From Archaeoglobus veneficus SNP6 (GTDB lineage Archaea; Halobacteriota; Archaeoglobi; Archaeoglobales; Archaeoglobaceae): a DNA stretch of 64,000 nt. The stretch covers positions 1,224,612 through 1,288,611 of the forward strand of contig NC_015320.1 of the NCBI RefSeq assembly GCF_000194625.1, written 5' to 3'. The notes beneath the pieces were generated by a model, which had not been told where the DNA came from, searched no databases, and saw only the letters and a list, made by a program, of their open reading frames with translations. This document shows positions 62,771 through 64,000 of the stretch, in pieces. The position numbers and the translations under genes are program-made. Position 1 is the first letter of the stretch. Every line of letters begins with the position of its first letter.

Positions 62771-63979
62771 TCATACCACCTGAAAGACCTTAAGAGCTAC
62801 CACATAGCATGCCGTTCCAAGGACGTCCATGAACGACGTTATGAGAGGAATCCCAACGTTGTCGGGGTCGAGACCTTTTTTGAAAGAGATTATCGAGAAG
62901 TAGTAAGACATGGCATCTATCATCAGCATTAAGAGCTGTCCTGCCAGCAGAGTTACAAGAACCATCTCGATCAAAGGGATTGTGGGAAGTGAAAGCATGA
63001 CATTAACAGCATAACCTATAACGCCCACGAGAGAGAATATAACGAGGGCTATGACGTGCATGGCCCCAAAGTTGAGCAAAACATCCTTTTGGGGTTTTAT
63101 ACTCGGCTCAAGCAAACCGAGGTGTAGCATGGTGGAGAATCGGGCTGCAAGAATTCCGCCCATGGCTCCACCATCCTCGAGAAAGGCAGGAACTACAGTA
63201 AGCAGACCTGCAATGGCTATGAACTTGTCGAGTTCTCCGCCGAGGATGGCCCCAGCCCCAAACTGCAGAAACGTGCAGACGGCAAGGATAGGCATACTTT
63301 CCCTCACGATTCTCAAGCCCATTTCAGATCTGCTGGCGAAGAGGAGGAGCAGAGAAGTAACGAGTATCAGCACAATCCCATAGGCTTTGTACGTGGTTTC
63401 CATCGAAATGACGGCATCGGCTGCGACGAAAATGAGGGGGAGAGTTATCAGATCACCGAAAAGAGTAATTAAGGGGGCAGTAAGGTTGTCGGGATTCCAC
63501 CCCCAGCGAAAGCTGCCTATTGCAAGCATGAGTGTTGCAGGAATCATAAGCGCTGCGGACAGAAAGGCCGATATAGCGGAAATCAAAATCAGATCTATAC
63601 ACACGTTCTCAACGTTTAGGCTCAAACCCATTATGTACGCTACCACCGCCGCAAAAGCGCCGTTAACAACGCTGAAGACGAGAAGGAGGAAAGTTGACGA
63701 AGAAATGTTTTTGAGAACAAGGGGGTTTGCCTCCAATCTGGGAGCAATTCTGCCAGTGTGAAGGTACGAGCCGAGCCTCGAGCCGAGAGACGCGTAAATG
63801 TTGCCTCTCAGCCCTATGCTCGGCGGGATGAGTAGTATCAGAGCGGGGATGAGTCCGAACTTTGCTGAAGAGTGGCCCATAACAACGCCGGTAATAAGAT
63901 CTCCGAACGTACAGAGAATGAGGGCCACGAGACTTTCCTTCACGTCCCTGAAATTCATTCGAATAGAATCGATAGGCAC
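62771..63979 (-). CDS. SLC41/MgtE-type divalent cation transporter
   Basis: 402-residue membrane protein with ten or so spans, arranged as a tandem duplication: LILLIPPSIGLRGNIYASL early, and GGAMGGILAARFSTM late, each matched by a TFGDLI/LFGDLI/FMDVLGT acidic helix, as in SLC41/MgtE membrane domains. No cytosolic MgtE-N or CBS domains, so it is the SLC41 type. The start is probably the GTG at 63979 or the ATG at 63958 (MNFRDVKESL). The hairpin ahead of it (63980-63995) covers the ribosome binding site. Confidence 0.86.
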   Translation of the reverse strand: MPIDSIRMNFRDVKESLVALILCTFGDLITGVVMGHSSAKFGLIPALILLIPPSIGLRGNIYASLGSRLGSYLHTGRIAPRLEANPLVLKNISSSTFLLLVFSVVNGAFAAVVAYIMGLSLNVENVCIDLILISAISAFLSAALMIPATLMLAIGSFRWGWNPDNLTAPLITLFGDLITLPLIFVAADAVISMETTYKAYGIVLILVTSLLLLFASRSEMGLRIVRESMPILAVCTFLQFGAGAILGGELDKFIAIAGLLTVVPAFLEDGGAMGGILAARFSTMLHLGLLEPSIKPQKDVLLNFGAMHVIALVIFSLVGVIGYAVNVMLSLPTIPLIEMVLVTLLAGQLLMLMIDAMSYYFSIISFKKGLDPDNVGIPLITSFMDVLGTACYVVALKVFQVV

Positions 63980-63995
63980 ACCTCCCCGTGGAGGT
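63980..63995 (-). promoter_or_regulatory. Hairpin over the ribosome binding site of the cation transporter
   Basis: ACCTCC-(4)-GGAGGT is a perfect six-base-pair hairpin that lies directly ahead of the GTG start and contains the Shine-Dalgarno sequence GGAGGT in one arm (minus-strand order acctcc, acgg, ggaggt). It would hide the ribosome binding site. Confidence 0.55.
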
Positions 63996-64000
63996 TTAAT

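Overview
The window reads as a chromosomal segment of a hyperthermophilic euryarchaeon of the order Archaeoglobales. The evidence is a fused formaldehyde-activating enzyme/hexulose-phosphate synthase, a cupin-type phosphoglucose isomerase, genes for the thermolyte di-myo-inositol phosphate, a methanogenesis-marker-11 family protein, archaeal replication genes (Orc1/Cdc6, PCNA, PriL), archaeal TATA promoters and strong GGAGGTG ribosome binding sites with frequent TTG/GTG starts. I cannot name the species.

Layout. 0-2 kb: YkgJ-type Cys protein, phosphoesterase and pgi. 1.9-3.7 kb: an AT-rich accessory patch with a frameshifted winged-helix gene, a HicAB toxin-antitoxin pair and a decayed DUF365 gene. 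3.7-12.5 kb: nadE, argF, orc1/cdc6, AMMECR1, pcn-priL-pelA, two tatA genes, an HTH/Zn-ribbon regulator and ilvC. 12.5-21.2 kb: a long minus-strand condensin operon (coiled-coil protein, smc, scpA, scpB, unknown, marker 11) next to a TPR gene. 21-34.3 kb: hemD, aroA, thi4, a lipoprotein gamma-carbonic anhydrase, an UPF1-like helicase, a TlyA-like methyltransferase, tpiA, fae-hps, an S26e-like zinc ribbon, a membrane-anchored HTH protein, nnrDE and a TPR membrane protein. 34.3-35.5 kb: a dead transposase and an orphan membrane protein. 35.7-41.3 kb: DUF2070, leuA and ilvBN. 41.3-49.9 kb: a cell-surface locus. 50-51.7 kb: a trypsin-like protease and a stand-alone copy of its N-terminal domain. 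51.7-64 kb: radical SAM protein, nitrilase, a PduO-like protein, mannose-1-P guanylyltransferase, inositol-phosphate lipid/thermolyte genes, a FilR-like regulator, fumarase, tRNA-Ser, a pilin, MBL, GNAT and ThiI-like proteins and an SLC41/MgtE transporter.

The most interesting parts are these. (1) ilvB is preceded by a correctly placed TATA box and a 21-codon leaderless ORF. It carries six consecutive Val/Ile codons, which looks like an attenuation-type leader peptide in an archaeon. (2) The surface locus holds three tandem DUF1102 proteins, a fourth divergent copy with a 19-cysteine insertion, an ER-type signal peptidase with an extra beta domain, a DUF5305 protein, a DUF7344-type regulator and two large secreted proteins. 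A 14-bp element is repeated at exactly the same distance upstream of two of its transcription units. This resembles a TasA/SipW-type fibre system. (3) Other points are a trypsin-like protease with a free copy of its N-terminal domain, a PriL with eight extra N-terminal cysteines including a ferredoxin-type CxxCxxCxxxC, an S26e-like protein in a euryarchaeon, and a hairpin over the ribosome binding site of the cation transporter.

All calls come from reading translations and motifs. No database search was possible.
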